Source of the DNA: Pelagibacteraceae bacterium AG-404-P08
Lineage (GTDB): Bacteria > Pseudomonadota > Alphaproteobacteria > HIMB59
Direction: 5' to 3'
DNA: 64,000 nt
NCBI GenBank assembly: GCA_003216195.1
Contig: QCJF01000001.1
Location: 1 to 64,000, forward strand
Shown here: positions 35,675-44,985 of the stretch, piece after piece
Position numbering within the stretch: position 1 is the stretch's first letter
Layout: the number at the start of each line of letters is the position of its first letter
Program-made: the position numbers and the translations under genes
Notes under the pieces: generated by a model
Told to the model about the DNA's origin: nothing
The model's database searches: none
The model's input: the letters and a program-made list of their open reading frames with translations, nothing else

Positions 35675-36952
35675 ATGAATTTATTTAGTTATAGAAATAA
35701 TTTAATACCAAAATATTTATTTTTTCTTTTACCTTTAGGTTTAGTAACAGGTCCTTTTTTACCTGATTTATTTTTATCTCTTATAGCTTTAATATTTATT
35801 TTAGAATCATTCAAAAAAAATGAATTTAAGTATTTAAAATCAAAATTTTCAATAATTTTTTTCTCATTTTATTTTTTTTTAGTAATAAGTTCGTTACTTT
35901 CTAATCATATTATATTTTCATTAGAGAATTCAGTTTTATATATAAGATATTTTTTTTTTGCTATCGGGGTTTATTATCTTTGTAACAATAATCCAGATAT
36001 AATAAAAACATTTTTTAAATTTGTATTTTTCACTGTTTTAATTGTAGTAATTGATGGTTATATAGAGTTTATTTTTGGAAAAAATATTTTAGGAAGAGGT
36101 TCACCTGATCCATCAAGAATCTTAAGTTTTTTTCATGCAATGATAATAGGTAGTTATTTGTCTAAAATATTACCTTTGATGTTTATTTTTTTAATTCTTC
36201 AACAAAAATCTACAAATTTATATAAACTAATTTATTTATTTATTGGCTTAACATATATATTAATTTTTTTAAGTGGTGAGAGATCAGCATTTATTCATGC
36301 ATCTATAGTATTTGTTTTTTTGTCATTAATTATCAAAGATACTAGAAAACTTTTTATATTCTTATCAACTTTTATATTTATGCTTTTAATAACACTTGTA
36401 AGCACTAATGATATTATTAAAAAAAGAATGTTTTTAAGTGTATGGGATGGTTTAAATAATCAAAATCTTAATCAATCATTTACATATGATGATATTATTT
36501 TTTTTACTCCTGTTCATGATAGATTTATCAGAGCATCAATTGACATATTTAAAGATAATAAAATTATAGGATCAGGTCCAAATACCTTTCGATATGAGTG
36601 TAAAGATTATTCTCAAACAATAGATTATTGGAATGGTAAAGAAACACTGAAAATAAGTTGTGCTACGCATCCTCATAATACATATGCTCAACTTTTATCA
36701 GAGACTGGTATAATTGGCTTCTCTTTTGTTGTTTGCTTATTCTTATATCTTTTATTTTCTCTTCTCAAATATATTACTTACAAAAAAAATGAAGATCGGT
36801 ATTTTATTATTTGTCTTATAATGTATTTTCTAATTGCATTATTTCCGTTAGCTCCAACAGGTAACTTTTTTAATAATTGGGTATCTGCTATTTACTTCTT
36901 GCCTCTAGGATTATTCTTATCTAAATTCAACTCATATGGTAAAAAAATCTGA
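35675..36952 (+). CDS. O-antigen ligase / polymerase family (WaaL-like)
   Basis: A 425-residue membrane protein with about ten to twelve hydrophobic segments. The Wzy_C region contains SGERSAFIHA and, in the large periplasmic loop, ATHPHNTYAQLLSETGIIGF, the HxHN pattern with a following Glu seen in O-antigen ligases. It probably transfers the finished polymer to its lipid or protein acceptor. The gene sits after the Pgl-like genes and overlaps the next by 17 bases. WaaL versus PglL specificity cannot be told. Confidence 0.82.
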   Translation: MNLFSYRNNLIPKYLFFLLPLGLVTGPFLPDLFLSLIALIFILESFKKNEFKYLKSKFSIIFFSFYFFLVISSLLSNHIIFSLENSVLYIRYFFFAIGVYYLCNNNPDIIKTFFKFVFFTVLIVVIDGYIEFIFGKNILGRGSPDPSRILSFFHAMIIGSYLSKILPLMFIFLILQQKSTNLYKLIYLFIGLTYILIFLSGERSAFIHASIVFVFLSLIIKDTRKLFIFLSTFIFMLLITLVSTNDIIKKRMFLSVWDGLNNQNLNQSFTYDDIIFFTPVHDRFIRASIDIFKDNKIIGSGPNTFRYECKDYSQTIDYWNGKETLKISCATHPHNTYAQLLSETGIIGFSFVVCLFLYLLFSLLKYITYKKNEDRYFIICLIMYFLIALFPLAPTGNFFNNWVSAIYFLPLGLFLSKFNSYGKKI

Positions 36953-37514
36953 ATTTCAAATAATCTTAAAAAATATTAAAGATAAACTTGTTTTTTTTAT
37001 ATCATTAAATGTATTAGTTTTAATTTCTTTTTTCTTTTTTTACGAAAATACTAAAACTATTAAAAATGAATTTATACCTATAAAACTTGTGACAGATGAT
37101 TTTCCAACAGTTACTGATATGATGTATAATATAAAATTTTATATTGAATTCGTTACTGATTATGAGTTAGATGTAGCAAACAGAACTTTCACTTCCTCTG
37201 TAAATAAAACTCTTAGCAAAAATGAAATTTATGAATATCTAGATGAATATATGGATAATTATCATAATAGTGTTAATTCTTTAAAAGAGTCAATAAGAGA
37301 TAATGAATTACAAGCACAAGTTTCAAACTCAATTGACTTTTATTTCCAAAAAATAAAATTATTTGACAGGGTATATAAACTTGGAGATATTTATTCGAAA
37401 TATAAATATGAACCTATAAATTATTTGACTATAATTTTTTCATTAATTCTTTTTTTTAATTTCTTATTATATTTATTAATTTTGACTTTTGACTATGTAA
37501 AAAAAAATAAATGA
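36936..37514 (+). CDS. Small two-TM protein with Wzz-like topology
   Basis: 192 residues with a hydrophobic segment near residues 15-34 and another near 162-186 flanking about 125 residues that should face the periplasm and look helical (SVNSLKESIRDNELQAQVSNS). That is the topology of chain-length regulators (Wzz), but I see no canonical Wzz proline motif and it is shorter than usual. The gene lies between the ligase gene and argF, with overlaps on both sides. A chain-length or scaffold role is only a suggestion. Confidence 0.65.
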   Translation: MVKKSEFQIILKNIKDKLVFFISLNVLVLISFFFFYENTKTIKNEFIPIKLVTDDFPTVTDMMYNIKFYIEFVTDYELDVANRTFTSSVNKTLSKNEIYEYLDEYMDNYHNSVNSLKESIRDNELQAQVSNSIDFYFQKIKLFDRVYKLGDIYSKYKYEPINYLTIIFSLILFFNFLLYLLILTFDYVKKNK

Positions 37515-38389
37515 AGTCACTACTCAATATTAGTGATTTAAAAAAACAAGATATCATAGATATTTTTAATTTTGCTGATGAATTAAAAAGTAACAGCACG
37601 CAACCCCTAAAAAATATGAATGTTGGAATGATATTTGAAAAATATTCTACTAGGACTAGGATTTCATTTCATACAGCAATTAATAATCTTGGAGGTGAGC
37701 CAATAAAAATAGATTTTGATGAGATGAATATTAAAAGAATTGAGTCTTTTGAGGATACATTTGAGATACTTTCTTGTTACCTTGATATGATTGTGTATAG
37801 AACTGATAGTCATAAAAAACTTGAAATTGCATCTAAATATTTTAGCAAACCCGTTATAAATGCCCTTTCAGATTTTTCACATCCTTGCCAGGCAATATCT
37901 GATATTTATACACTAAAAGAGCATTTTGGTTTTTTGAATAATATCTCAATTTCATGGTTCGGTGATATGAATAATGTGTTGTACAGTCTTTGTGAAATAA
38001 CAAATATACTTGGAAATATTAAATTGAATATATTTACCGATGATCAAATTTATAAAGAAAAAAAAAATATTTTTAATTTTGACAATTTAAATATTTTTTT
38101 TGATATTAATAGGAAAGTAATATCTGACACTGATTGCTTTATGACTGATGTTTATACATCAATGAATGATAAAGATAATTCGAAAGAAGAAAAATTAAAA
38201 AAATTTCAAGTTAACTCCAATCTAATTAATCTTGGAAAAAAAGATTCAATATTTATGCATTGTTTACCCGCAAATATTAATTTGGAGGTCACAAGCGATA
38301 TTATAAAAAGTAAAAAATCTATTGTAAAAAAACAGGCATATAATAGGTATGTTGCCCAGAAGGGAATTCTTAAATGGCTAAGTATTTAA
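37511..38389 (+). CDS. argF: Ornithine carbamoyltransferase (divergent)
   Basis: 292 residues of the OTCase family (carbamoyl phosphate plus ornithine to citrulline). Seen: carbamoyl-phosphate loop KYSTRTRISF near residue 45, HPCQ near 137, GDMNNV, TDVYTSMN and MHCLPA. Deviations from usual OTCase: SMG is SMN, SFEVA is SFHTA and the late QAENR is QAYNR. Its start overlaps the previous polysaccharide gene (ATGA), placing an arginine-pathway gene at the end of the island. Either it is the chromosome's argF, diverged, or a carbamoyltransferase for another amine. Confidence 0.8.
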   Translation: MKSLLNISDLKKQDIIDIFNFADELKSNSTQPLKNMNVGMIFEKYSTRTRISFHTAINNLGGEPIKIDFDEMNIKRIESFEDTFEILSCYLDMIVYRTDSHKKLEIASKYFSKPVINALSDFSHPCQAISDIYTLKEHFGFLNNISISWFGDMNNVLYSLCEITNILGNIKLNIFTDDQIYKEKKNIFNFDNLNIFFDINRKVISDTDCFMTDVYTSMNDKDNSKEEKLKKFQVNSNLINLGKKDSIFMHCLPANINLEVTSDIIKSKKSIVKKQAYNRYVAQKGILKWLSI

Positions 38390-38865
38390 TAATATTTTTC
38401 TTATTTCTTTTATATGGATGTGAAACTTACAGCGAGCAAGTTATTGAAAAAGAACATTATTCTTTTGATGATATAAAGTTTAATGCTGTATCAAAAAAAC
38501 TTATTTTCAAAAATAATAATGAAAATAATGATATTGAAGTTGTAAAAGAAAAAATTTCTAGATGGTTCAATAATAAAATTAAATTAGATGGCTTTGAAGG
38601 CGAGCTTGAACTGAAAGTAAATGCCATTATTGTTAATAAGATAAAAGAGGATCAATTTTATAAATATCAAGTTGAACTAAATATTGATTTTACAGAAAAA
38701 AATCAAGTTATGAATTTCAAAAAAACATATAATTTAAATTCAATAGAATATGGAACTATAAAAGGTGACTTTACAATTAATGATCAAGAGAGATTAAATA
38801 ACAATATTATTAATAAAAGTTTGGAAAGTATAACAAATGAAATGTTATCAATAAATAGTAATTAG
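38374..38865 (+). CDS. Small predicted lipoprotein
   Basis: 163 residues. The N-terminus MAKYLIIFFLFLLYGC is a lipoprotein signal with the modified Cys at residue 16. The mature part is charged (KEHYSFDDIKFNAV, KLDGFEGELELKVNAII) and has no recognised domain; it probably sits in a membrane facing the periplasm. It overlaps argF by 16 bases. The stop overlaps that of convergent trkH (TTAG). Possibly part of the envelope machinery of the island. Confidence 0.65.
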   Translation: MAKYLIIFFLFLLYGCETYSEQVIEKEHYSFDDIKFNAVSKKLIFKNNNENNDIEVVKEKISRWFNNKIKLDGFEGELELKVNAIIVNKIKEDQFYKYQVELNIDFTEKNQVMNFKKTYNLNSIEYGTIKGDFTINDQERLNNNIINKSLESITNEMLSINSN

Positions 38866-40310
38866 TCTTTCCAAAAAGAAGGTATGAGAAGCATCAAAAT
38901 TGTTAACATTTCAAGCCTGCCAAGAAACATCGTACTTATCAAAACAATTTTTGAGTAAGAGTTTAGTCCTCCATAATGACCATCTGGTCCAATAACATTA
39001 CCTAAACCTGGACCAACATTAGAAATAGCAGACGCTGCTCCAGAAATACAAGTTAAAAAATCAAGTCCACTAAACGATAATAGCAAAGCAGATACAGAGA
39101 ATGTTAGAATATATAAAAAAAAGAAAATCATCACAGACTCATATGTAGAGTCAGGGACTTTTTTTTCATTAAATTGACTTACAACAACAGAATGAGGTTT
39201 TAGTATTCTCTTCAAATGTAAATTTATATACTTAAACAAGATTTGAAATCTAAATACTTTTATTCCACCCGTAGTTGATCCAGCACAACCACCTATGAAC
39301 ATTAAAATTAAGAAAAGAACTGATGCATAATTTCCCCAATTCTCAAAATTTTCACTCACGTAACCAGTTCCAGATATTATCGAAATTGTATTGAATGATA
39401 CGTTTATTAATTTAGATATAGCCCCTGATCCTTCAATAAAATCTTTGGCCAAAATATAAATTGTTGTAGTTGCAACAACCAATATGATTAAAAATAATCT
39501 CACTTGATGATCTTTAATTATTATAAATAAGTTTTTAAATGTAGTCCTTGCTATAACCATAAATGGGAGACTTCCAATTATCATGAATAATATTGAAATA
39601 AATAAAACTTTGTCGTCGAAAAAAGCAAAAGATTGATCATAATTAGAAAAACCACCTGTAGATATAGTTGTGAAACCATGTGTAATAGCGTCAAAAAAAG
39701 ACATACCAAAAACATAATAAAAAAGAATTAAAATAAATGTTAAACCTATATAAATGATAGATATCTTTTTAATAACCGAAGAAATTTTTGGTAAGAATTT
39801 ATCGTAAGGATCATCGCCTTCTAGGTGAAATAATTGCATTCCACCAACTCTTAAAAAAGGTAATATGAATAGAGCTATAATGACTATTCCAATCCCACCA
39901 ATCCATTGTAAATATGATCTCCATAAAAGTATTCCTTTTGGATAGGTGTCTAAGTTAGTCAGAACTGTAGAGCCAGTAGTTGTCACACCACTCATAGACT
40001 CAAAGAGTGCATCTATAAATGACAAGCTTATTTGAGTGTAAACAAAAGGTACTGCACATAGAAAAGTCAATAATATCCATGAAATTACAGTTATTACAAA
40101 AGCCTCTTTTAAAGAGATATTTAAATCAACATTTTTATTAGTTATAACAAGAGACCCACCAACAATAAGATATAATAATATTGGAACAGCATATGATTGC
40201 CAGGTTTCAGTTTTGTAAATTAATTCAGTTATTAGAGGAATAAATAAAAAAAATCCAACTGCACAGATAACAGTTCCACTTACCAATGCTATAGGTTTGA
40301 AATTAAACAT
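38862..40310 (-). CDS. trkH: Potassium uptake protein TrkH
   Basis: A 482-residue membrane protein with the four-repeat potassium-channel fold. The four filter loops are visible: GVTTTGSTVL, TISTGGFSNY, ISGTGYVSE and SNVGPGLGN. LQWIGGIGIV and GCAGSTTGGIKVFR are also typical of TrkH/KtrB. It takes up K+ across the inner membrane and normally needs the TrkA regulator, which is not in this window. Transcribed after apaG with an 11-base gap. Confidence 0.92.
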   Translation of the reverse strand: MFNFKPIALVSGTVICAVGFFLFIPLITELIYKTETWQSYAVPILLYLIVGGSLVITNKNVDLNISLKEAFVITVISWILLTFLCAVPFVYTQISLSFIDALFESMSGVTTTGSTVLTNLDTYPKGILLWRSYLQWIGGIGIVIIALFILPFLRVGGMQLFHLEGDDPYDKFLPKISSVIKKISIIYIGLTFILILFYYVFGMSFFDAITHGFTTISTGGFSNYDQSFAFFDDKVLFISILFMIIGSLPFMVIARTTFKNLFIIIKDHQVRLFLIILVVATTTIYILAKDFIEGSGAISKLINVSFNTISIISGTGYVSENFENWGNYASVLFLILMFIGGCAGSTTGGIKVFRFQILFKYINLHLKRILKPHSVVVSQFNEKKVPDSTYESVMIFFFLYILTFSVSALLLSFSGLDFLTCISGAASAISNVGPGLGNVIGPDGHYGGLNSYSKIVLISTMFLGRLEMLTILMLLIPSFWKD

Positions 40311-40321
40311 TTTATGTATTT

Positions 40322-40714
40322 CTAATGTACGTTTTTTTTATTGTAAGGGCTGTCTAGTGAAAATGTTGGAATATCAATTTTAAGTTTTTCACCATTATCT
40401 TGAGAAACTAGGTAAAAGCCTTGCATAATTCCATTATTAGTTTTTAAAGGAGTTCCACTAGTATATTCAAAAGATTCACCTGGTTCAATAATTGGAAATT
40501 CTCCAACAACTCCCTCGCCTTGTACATTAATTACTTTTCCGTTTGCATCAATTATTAACCAATTTCTGTGATTTAGCTTAATCGAGGTATTTCCGGAATT
40601 TGTAATGTTGACTTGATATGCCCAAACAAAGTGACTTTCGTGAGGGGACGATTGATCATCTAAAAAATAGGGTGTAACGGTTACGGTCACCCCGTTAGTT
40701 GTTTTAGAATACAT
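40322..40714 (-). CDS. apaG: ApaG protein (Co2+/Mg2+ efflux-associated)
   Basis: 130 residues, usual ApaG length, beta-sandwich. Seen: VTVTPYFLDDQSSPHESHFVWAY, NHRNWLIIDANGK, GEGVVGEFPIIEPGE and TPLKTNNGIMQGFY, matching the family throughout. ApaG has been linked to Co2+/Mg2+ handling; its biochemical activity is poorly defined. The first gene of a minus-strand pair with trkH; 48 bases separate it from fhs on the same strand, and that gap contains an inverted TATACC/GGTATA pair. Confidence 0.92.
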   Translation of the reverse strand: MYSKTTNGVTVTVTPYFLDDQSSPHESHFVWAYQVNITNSGNTSIKLNHRNWLIIDANGKVINVQGEGVVGEFPIIEPGESFEYTSGTPLKTNNGIMQGFYLVSQDNGEKLKIDIPTFSLDSPYNKKNVH

Positions 40715-40722
40715 TTAAATAA

Positions 40723-40744
40723 TATACCCCATAAATGAGGTATA
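40723..40744. promoter_or_regulatory. TATACC-N10-GGTATA inverted pair before apaG
   Basis: The same hexamer as in the fhs upstream palindrome, in the opposite arrangement, with 10 bases between. It lies in the 48-base gap between apaG and fhs, 9 bases before the apaG start. May be a weak operator or chance in A/T-rich DNA. Confidence 0.3.
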
Positions 40745-40762
40745 GAGAATTAAATAGATAAA

Positions 40763-42433
40763 TTAAAAAAGGCCTTGAATTAATCCCTTTTTATCTAACA
40801 TTATTGAATTGGCACTAGGTACTTTAGGTAGACCTGGCATTGTCATAATTTGACCTGTTACAACAACAATAAAACCTGCTCCAGCTGACAGTCTTACTTC
40901 TCTTACTGGAACAGTAAAACTATTTGGAGCACCTCTTAAAGATGGATTTGTTGAAAAACTATATTGTGTTTTAGCAATACAAATAGGTAGGTGACCATAA
41001 CCACTCTCTTCAAATCCTTTAAGTTGATCACTGACAGATTTATCTATCACGATATCATCAGCTCTATAGATTTTTTGTGCAACAGAGCGAATTTTTTCTT
41101 CTATCGATACGTTATCTTCATACATAAACTTAAATTTATTTGGATCGCTAGACTCACAAATTTTAACTACTTCCTCAGCCAATTCTAAAGTACCATTACC
41201 ACCATTTGCCCAGTGCGAACAGAGGATTGCTTTTACTCCCATTTTTTCACAACCTTCAGAGATAACTTTACCCTCAGCTTCAGTATCAAGAGTGAAACTA
41301 TTAATAGCTACAATTGGTTGAAGTCCAAAAGATTGAATATTTTCGATATGGCGTTGCAAATTCTCAAAACCTTTTTCAACGGCGGCTACATTTTCATTAT
41401 TTAACTCTGCTTTTTCAACACCTCCGTGTGATTTCAATGCTCTCACAGTAGCAACAATGACGACTACACTAGGTGTTAATCCTGCCTTACGACATTTGAT
41501 GTCTAAAAATTTTTCAGCACCTAAGTCTGCACCAAATCCAGCTTCAGTTACAACATAATCAGCAAGTTTTAGGCCTGTTTTTGTTGCAATTACTGTATTG
41601 CAACCATGAGCGATGTTTGCAAAAGGACCACCGTGAATAATAGCTGGATTATTTTCAAGTGTTTGAACTAAATTTGGCATTAAAGCATTTTTTAATAAAA
41701 CTGTCATGGGGCCATCAGCTTTTACATCACGAGCGTAGATTGGAGATTTGTCTCTTTTATAGGCAATTATTATGTCACCTATTCTTTTTTGCAGATCGTT
41801 TATATCATTAGCTAAACAAAAAATAGCCATGATTTCACTTGCAACTGTTATGTCGAATTTATCTTCTCTAGGAAATCCATTTGAAACACCGCCAAGATTG
41901 ACATTTACTTTTCTTAGAGACCTATCACCTAAATCAACAACTCTTCCCCAAGTAATTCTTCTTTGGTCTATTTGTAATTCATTTCCCCAATAAATATGAT
42001 TATCAATTAATGATGATAAAAGATTGTGAGCAGCTGTAATTGCGTGAAAGTCGCCAGTGAAGTGCAAATTTATTTCTTCCATAGGTACAACTTGAGCATA
42101 TCCACCTCCAGCAGCTCCACCCTTCATACCAAAACATGGACCAAGGCTAGGTTCTCTCAGGCAAACAATGGATTTCTTTCCAATTTTATTTAGGCCGTCA
42201 TTTAAGCCAACTGATGTAGTCGTTTTGCCTTCGCCTGCAGGTGTTGGATTAATTGCAGTAACTAAAATTAATTTTCCATCGGGGTTAGACTGACTTTTTT
42301 CAATAAAATCAAAATTTATTTTCGCTGCATCATGGCCATAAGGAACAAGATTTTCCTCTGGAATATTTACTTTAGCAGCAACGTCTCTTATGTGAATTTT
42401 TTTAGCAGCTCTTGCTATCTCTATATCTGACAT
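40763..42433 (-). CDS. fhs: Formate-tetrahydrofolate ligase
   Basis: 556 residues, full length for FTHFS. It forms 10-formyl-THF from formate, THF and ATP. Seen: ATP loop [15 protein letters not shown] near residue 65, [40 protein letters not shown] and a C-terminal MPGLPKVP. One-carbon metabolism via Fhs is common in marine alphaproteobacteria. A perfect GGTATA-CAA-TATACC inverted repeat lies 28 bases upstream of its start and may be an operator. Confidence 0.95.
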   Translation of the reverse strand: MSDIEIARAAKKIHIRDVAAKVNIPEENLVPYGHDAAKINFDFIEKSQSNPDGKLILVTAINPTPAGEGKTTTSVGLNDGLNKIGKKSIVCLREPSLGPCFGMKGGAAGGGYAQVVPMEEINLHFTGDFHAITAAHNLLSSLIDNHIYWGNELQIDQRRITWGRVVDLGDRSLRKVNVNLGGVSNGFPREDKFDITVASEIMAIFCLANDINDLQKRIGDIIIAYKRDKSPIYARDVKADGPMTVLLKNALMPNLVQTLENNPAIIHGGPFANIAHGCNTVIATKTGLKLADYVVTEAGFGADLGAEKFLDIKCRKAGLTPSVVVIVATVRALKSHGGVEKAELNNENVAAVEKGFENLQRHIENIQSFGLQPIVAINSFTLDTEAEGKVISEGCEKMGVKAILCSHWANGGNGTLELAEEVVKICESSDPNKFKFMYEDNVSIEEKIRSVAQKIYRADDIVIDKSVSDQLKGFEESGYGHLPICIAKTQYSFSTNPSLRGAPNSFTVPVREVRLSAGAGFIVVVTGQIMTMPGLPKVPSANSIMLDKKGLIQGLF

Positions 42434-42460
42434 CTAACTTTAGATCCTTTCCCAAAAATC

Positions 42461-42477
42461 TGGTATACAATATACCA
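42461..42477. promoter_or_regulatory. GGTATA/TATACC palindrome upstream of fhs
   Basis: TGGTATA-CAA-TATACCA, 7-base arms with a 3-base centre, 28 bases before the fhs start and just upstream of an AAAGGA ribosome site on the minus strand. The position suits an operator overlapping the fhs promoter; the regulator is unknown. Confidence 0.55.
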
Positions 42478-42614
42478 ATATCTTCTTAAATTTTAACCTA
42501 TTTAAGATAAAAAAATTAGAATTTCCCTATTATTTTTAAGCCTATGTGTCGCATTAATTGATTAATCTTAATAAAAAATTCATTGTTCAATAATAAATTT
42601 ATAATAATTTAAAA

Positions 42615-43784
42615 ATGTTGAAAATATTAGTAGTAGGGCTTGGTTATGTGGGAACTGCAAACGCTGTCCTTTTATCACAACATAATGAAGTTACCTGCTT
42701 CGATTTAGATATCTCGAAATCAAATAACCTAATAAAGGGTATTTCGCCCATAGAGGATAAAGATATATCTAAATATTTATCATCTAAAAAATTAAATTTA
42801 AAATCAGCAGACAACTTTCCTACTGAAATTGATAATTTTGACTTTGTGATCATAGCCACATCAACAAATTATGATATCGAGACAAATAAATTTAATACTA
42901 CTTCAATAGAACAAACACTAGAAAGTATTCAAAATTCTAAATCAAATCCAACAGTAATTATTCGATCTACAGTTCCAGTTGGTTATGTGAATATAGTACA
43001 AAAAAAATTCCCTGATCTTGAAATTATTTTTGTGCCTGAATTTTTAAGAGAGGGAAAAGCTTTAAATGACAGTCTTAATCCTTCAAGAATTGTAATAGGC
43101 TCACATTCTGAAAAAGGAAAAGAGTTTGCAAAATTATTGATTGAGGCATCTCTAAATACAGAAGTTCAAACAATTTACACAAATTCTACAGAAGCAGAGT
43201 CATCAAAATTATTTTCAAATGCTTATTTAGCAATGCGAGTAACATTCTTTAATGAACTAGACTCATTTGCAATGTCAAAAGGTTTAAACACAAAAGAAAT
43301 TATTAAATCTGTAAGTCTAGATCCTAGGATAGGTGATTTTTATAATAATCCCTCGTTTGGATATGGGGGTTACTGTTTACCTAAAGATACAAAACAATTA
43401 TTAGCAAACTTTGATAAAGTCCCTCAAAAAATTATGGAGGCAATCATAGAGTCAAATTCAATGCGAAAAGATTTCATAGGATTAGAGATTGCAAAATTAA
43501 AACCTACAACAGTTGGTGTTTATAAACTCATTATGAAAGAGGGATCAGACAATATAAGAGAGTCAAGTATGCAAGGCATTATAAAAAGAGTTAAAGCTAA
43601 AGGTATAAGAGTAATTGTCTATGAACCTTTAATCAAAGACAAACAATTTTTCAATTCAGAGGTTTATCAAGATTTAGAATTATTCAAAAAAGATGCTGAT
43701 TTAATTCTTTGTAATAGAAGCCATTTAGAGCTAAATGATGTACAGGACAAGATTTTTACTAGAGACTTGTTTAATCAAGATTAA
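42615..43784 (+). CDS. ugd: UDP-glucose/GDP-mannose dehydrogenase family (Ugd-like)
   Basis: 389 residues. NAD-binding VGLGYVGTANAVLLS at the N-terminus, IIRSTVPVGY, VPEFLREGKAL, TEAESSKLFSNAYLAMR, and the catalytic Cys in FGYGGYCLPKDTKQL. It oxidises UDP-glucose to UDP-glucuronate in two steps. It supplies sugar precursors for polysaccharide although it lies outside the island. Divergent from fhs across 181 bases. Confidence 0.9.
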   Translation: MLKILVVGLGYVGTANAVLLSQHNEVTCFDLDISKSNNLIKGISPIEDKDISKYLSSKKLNLKSADNFPTEIDNFDFVIIATSTNYDIETNKFNTTSIEQTLESIQNSKSNPTVIIRSTVPVGYVNIVQKKFPDLEIIFVPEFLREGKALNDSLNPSRIVIGSHSEKGKEFAKLLIEASLNTEVQTIYTNSTEAESSKLFSNAYLAMRVTFFNELDSFAMSKGLNTKEIIKSVSLDPRIGDFYNNPSFGYGGYCLPKDTKQLLANFDKVPQKIMEAIIESNSMRKDFIGLEIAKLKPTTVGVYKLIMKEGSDNIRESSMQGIIKRVKAKGIRVIVYEPLIKDKQFFNSEVYQDLELFKKDADLILCNRSHLELNDVQDKIFTRDLFNQD

Positions 43785-43873
43785 GCCCTAAGATTATTAT
43801 TTTTCATAAATTCATGCAAAAAATACACGAATTATATAGGATTTTTATATTTTAGTTTCACTCAAGATAAGTC

Positions 43874-43905
43874 TATACTGCCGAAGCTTATATATATAAG
43901 GAGGA
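43874..43905 (+). promoter_or_regulatory. aapJ promoter -10 and ribosome-site hairpin
   Basis: TATACT at 43874-43879 is a good -10 sequence about 30 bases before the start codon. Next, CTTATATATATAAG is a perfect palindrome ending in the AAGGAGG ribosome site, so a weak fold could cover it. Confidence 0.4.
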
Positions 43906-43909
43906 AACG

Positions 43910-44935
43910 ATGACAAAAATTAAATCATTGTTTATTTCTCTTGTTTTAACTTTAGGTGTTTCAACAGCTATCGCTGGTAGCCATGGAAGCACACTAGATT
44001 TAGTTAAAGAAAGAGGAAAGTTAATGTGTGGATCAAACACAGGTCTTGCGGGCTTTGGTGCTCCTAATGATGCTGGTGTTTGGGAAGGCATTGACGTGGA
44101 CGTTTGTAGAGCTGTTGCAGCTGCTGTTTTTGGTGATGCTTCAAAAGTTGAGTATGTACCAGTAACAACTAAAGTTAGATTTACAGTGTTACAATCAGGT
44201 GAAGTTGACTTATTATCAAGAAACACAACATGGACTTTATCAAGAGACGTTGATCTTGGTTTAGAATTTGTTGGTGTAAATTACTATGATGGTCAGGGTT
44301 TTATGGTTCCTGCTGCTTTAGGCGTGTCTAGTGCAACTGAATTAGATGGTGCATCAGTATGTATCCAAGTTGGAACTACAACTGAAATGAACTTAGCTGA
44401 CTACTTTAAAGCAAACGGTATGTCCTATGAGTCAGTTCCAGTTGAAACTAATGCAGAAGCTGATGCTGCTTATATTGCAGGTCGATGTGACGTTTACACA
44501 ACAGATGCATCTGGTTTATACTCAAGCAGAGCAGGTTATGCAGATCCATCTGCACACGTGGTACTGCCTGAAATTATCTCCAAAGAGCCTTTAGGTCCAG
44601 CTGTCAGACACGGAGATCATGAATGGGGTGATATTGTGAGATGGTCACTTAATGCAATGATCATTGGTGAAGAGCTTGGTATTACATCTGATAATGTTGA
44701 AGAGATGAAAAGTTCTAAGAACCCTGAAGTCTTAAGACTGTTAGGTGTTGAACCAGGTTATGGCGCTTACTTAGGCCTTGATAATGAATGGGCTGTTAAT
44801 ATTTTATCACAAGTAGGTAACTACTCTGAGAGCTTTGAAAAGCATATTGGTCCAAATACACCAATTAATATTCAAAGAGGTCTTAACGCTCTATACAAAG
44901 ATGGTGGTATTCTTTACGCACCTCCATTTAGATAA
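43910..44935 (+). CDS. aapJ: General L-amino acid ABC transporter, substrate-binding protein
   Basis: A 341-residue periplasmic protein with a signal peptide (about residues 1-22, cleavage near TAIAG/SHG). Seen: DLVKERGKLMCGSNTGLAGFG, VEYVPVTTKVRFTVLQSGEVDLL, RNTTWTLSRD and TTDASGLYSSR, typical of AapJ/BztA. Strong Shine-Dalgarno AAGGAGG ends 7 bases before ATG. A stable hairpin after its stop separates it from aapQ, which is a common arrangement for making excess binding protein. Confidence 0.95.
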   Translation: MTKIKSLFISLVLTLGVSTAIAGSHGSTLDLVKERGKLMCGSNTGLAGFGAPNDAGVWEGIDVDVCRAVAAAVFGDASKVEYVPVTTKVRFTVLQSGEVDLLSRNTTWTLSRDVDLGLEFVGVNYYDGQGFMVPAALGVSSATELDGASVCIQVGTTTEMNLADYFKANGMSYESVPVETNAEADAAYIAGRCDVYTTDASGLYSSRAGYADPSAHVVLPEIISKEPLGPAVRHGDHEWGDIVRWSLNAMIIGEELGITSDNVEEMKSSKNPEVLRLLGVEPGYGAYLGLDNEWAVNILSQVGNYSESFEKHIGPNTPINIQRGLNALYKDGGILYAPPFR

Positions 44936-44943
44936 AAACTTTT

Positions 44944-44968
44944 GGGTATGGGTTTTCTACCCATACCC
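44944..44968 (+). terminator. Intercistronic hairpin between aapJ and aapQ
   Basis: GGGTATGGG-ttttcta-CCCATACCC, a perfect 9-base-pair stem directly after aapJ. It lacks a long T tract, so it is probably a partial terminator or an RNA-stabilising hairpin that keeps binding-protein mRNA in excess over permease mRNA. Confidence 0.8.
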
Positions 44969-44985
44969 GAATAACAATCTCTTCC

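Noticed and set aside
43888-44226. Minus-strand 112-residue ORF opposite aapJ
   Set aside because: aapJ on the other strand is unmistakable with signal peptide and ribosome site; the antisense frame is a composition artefact.
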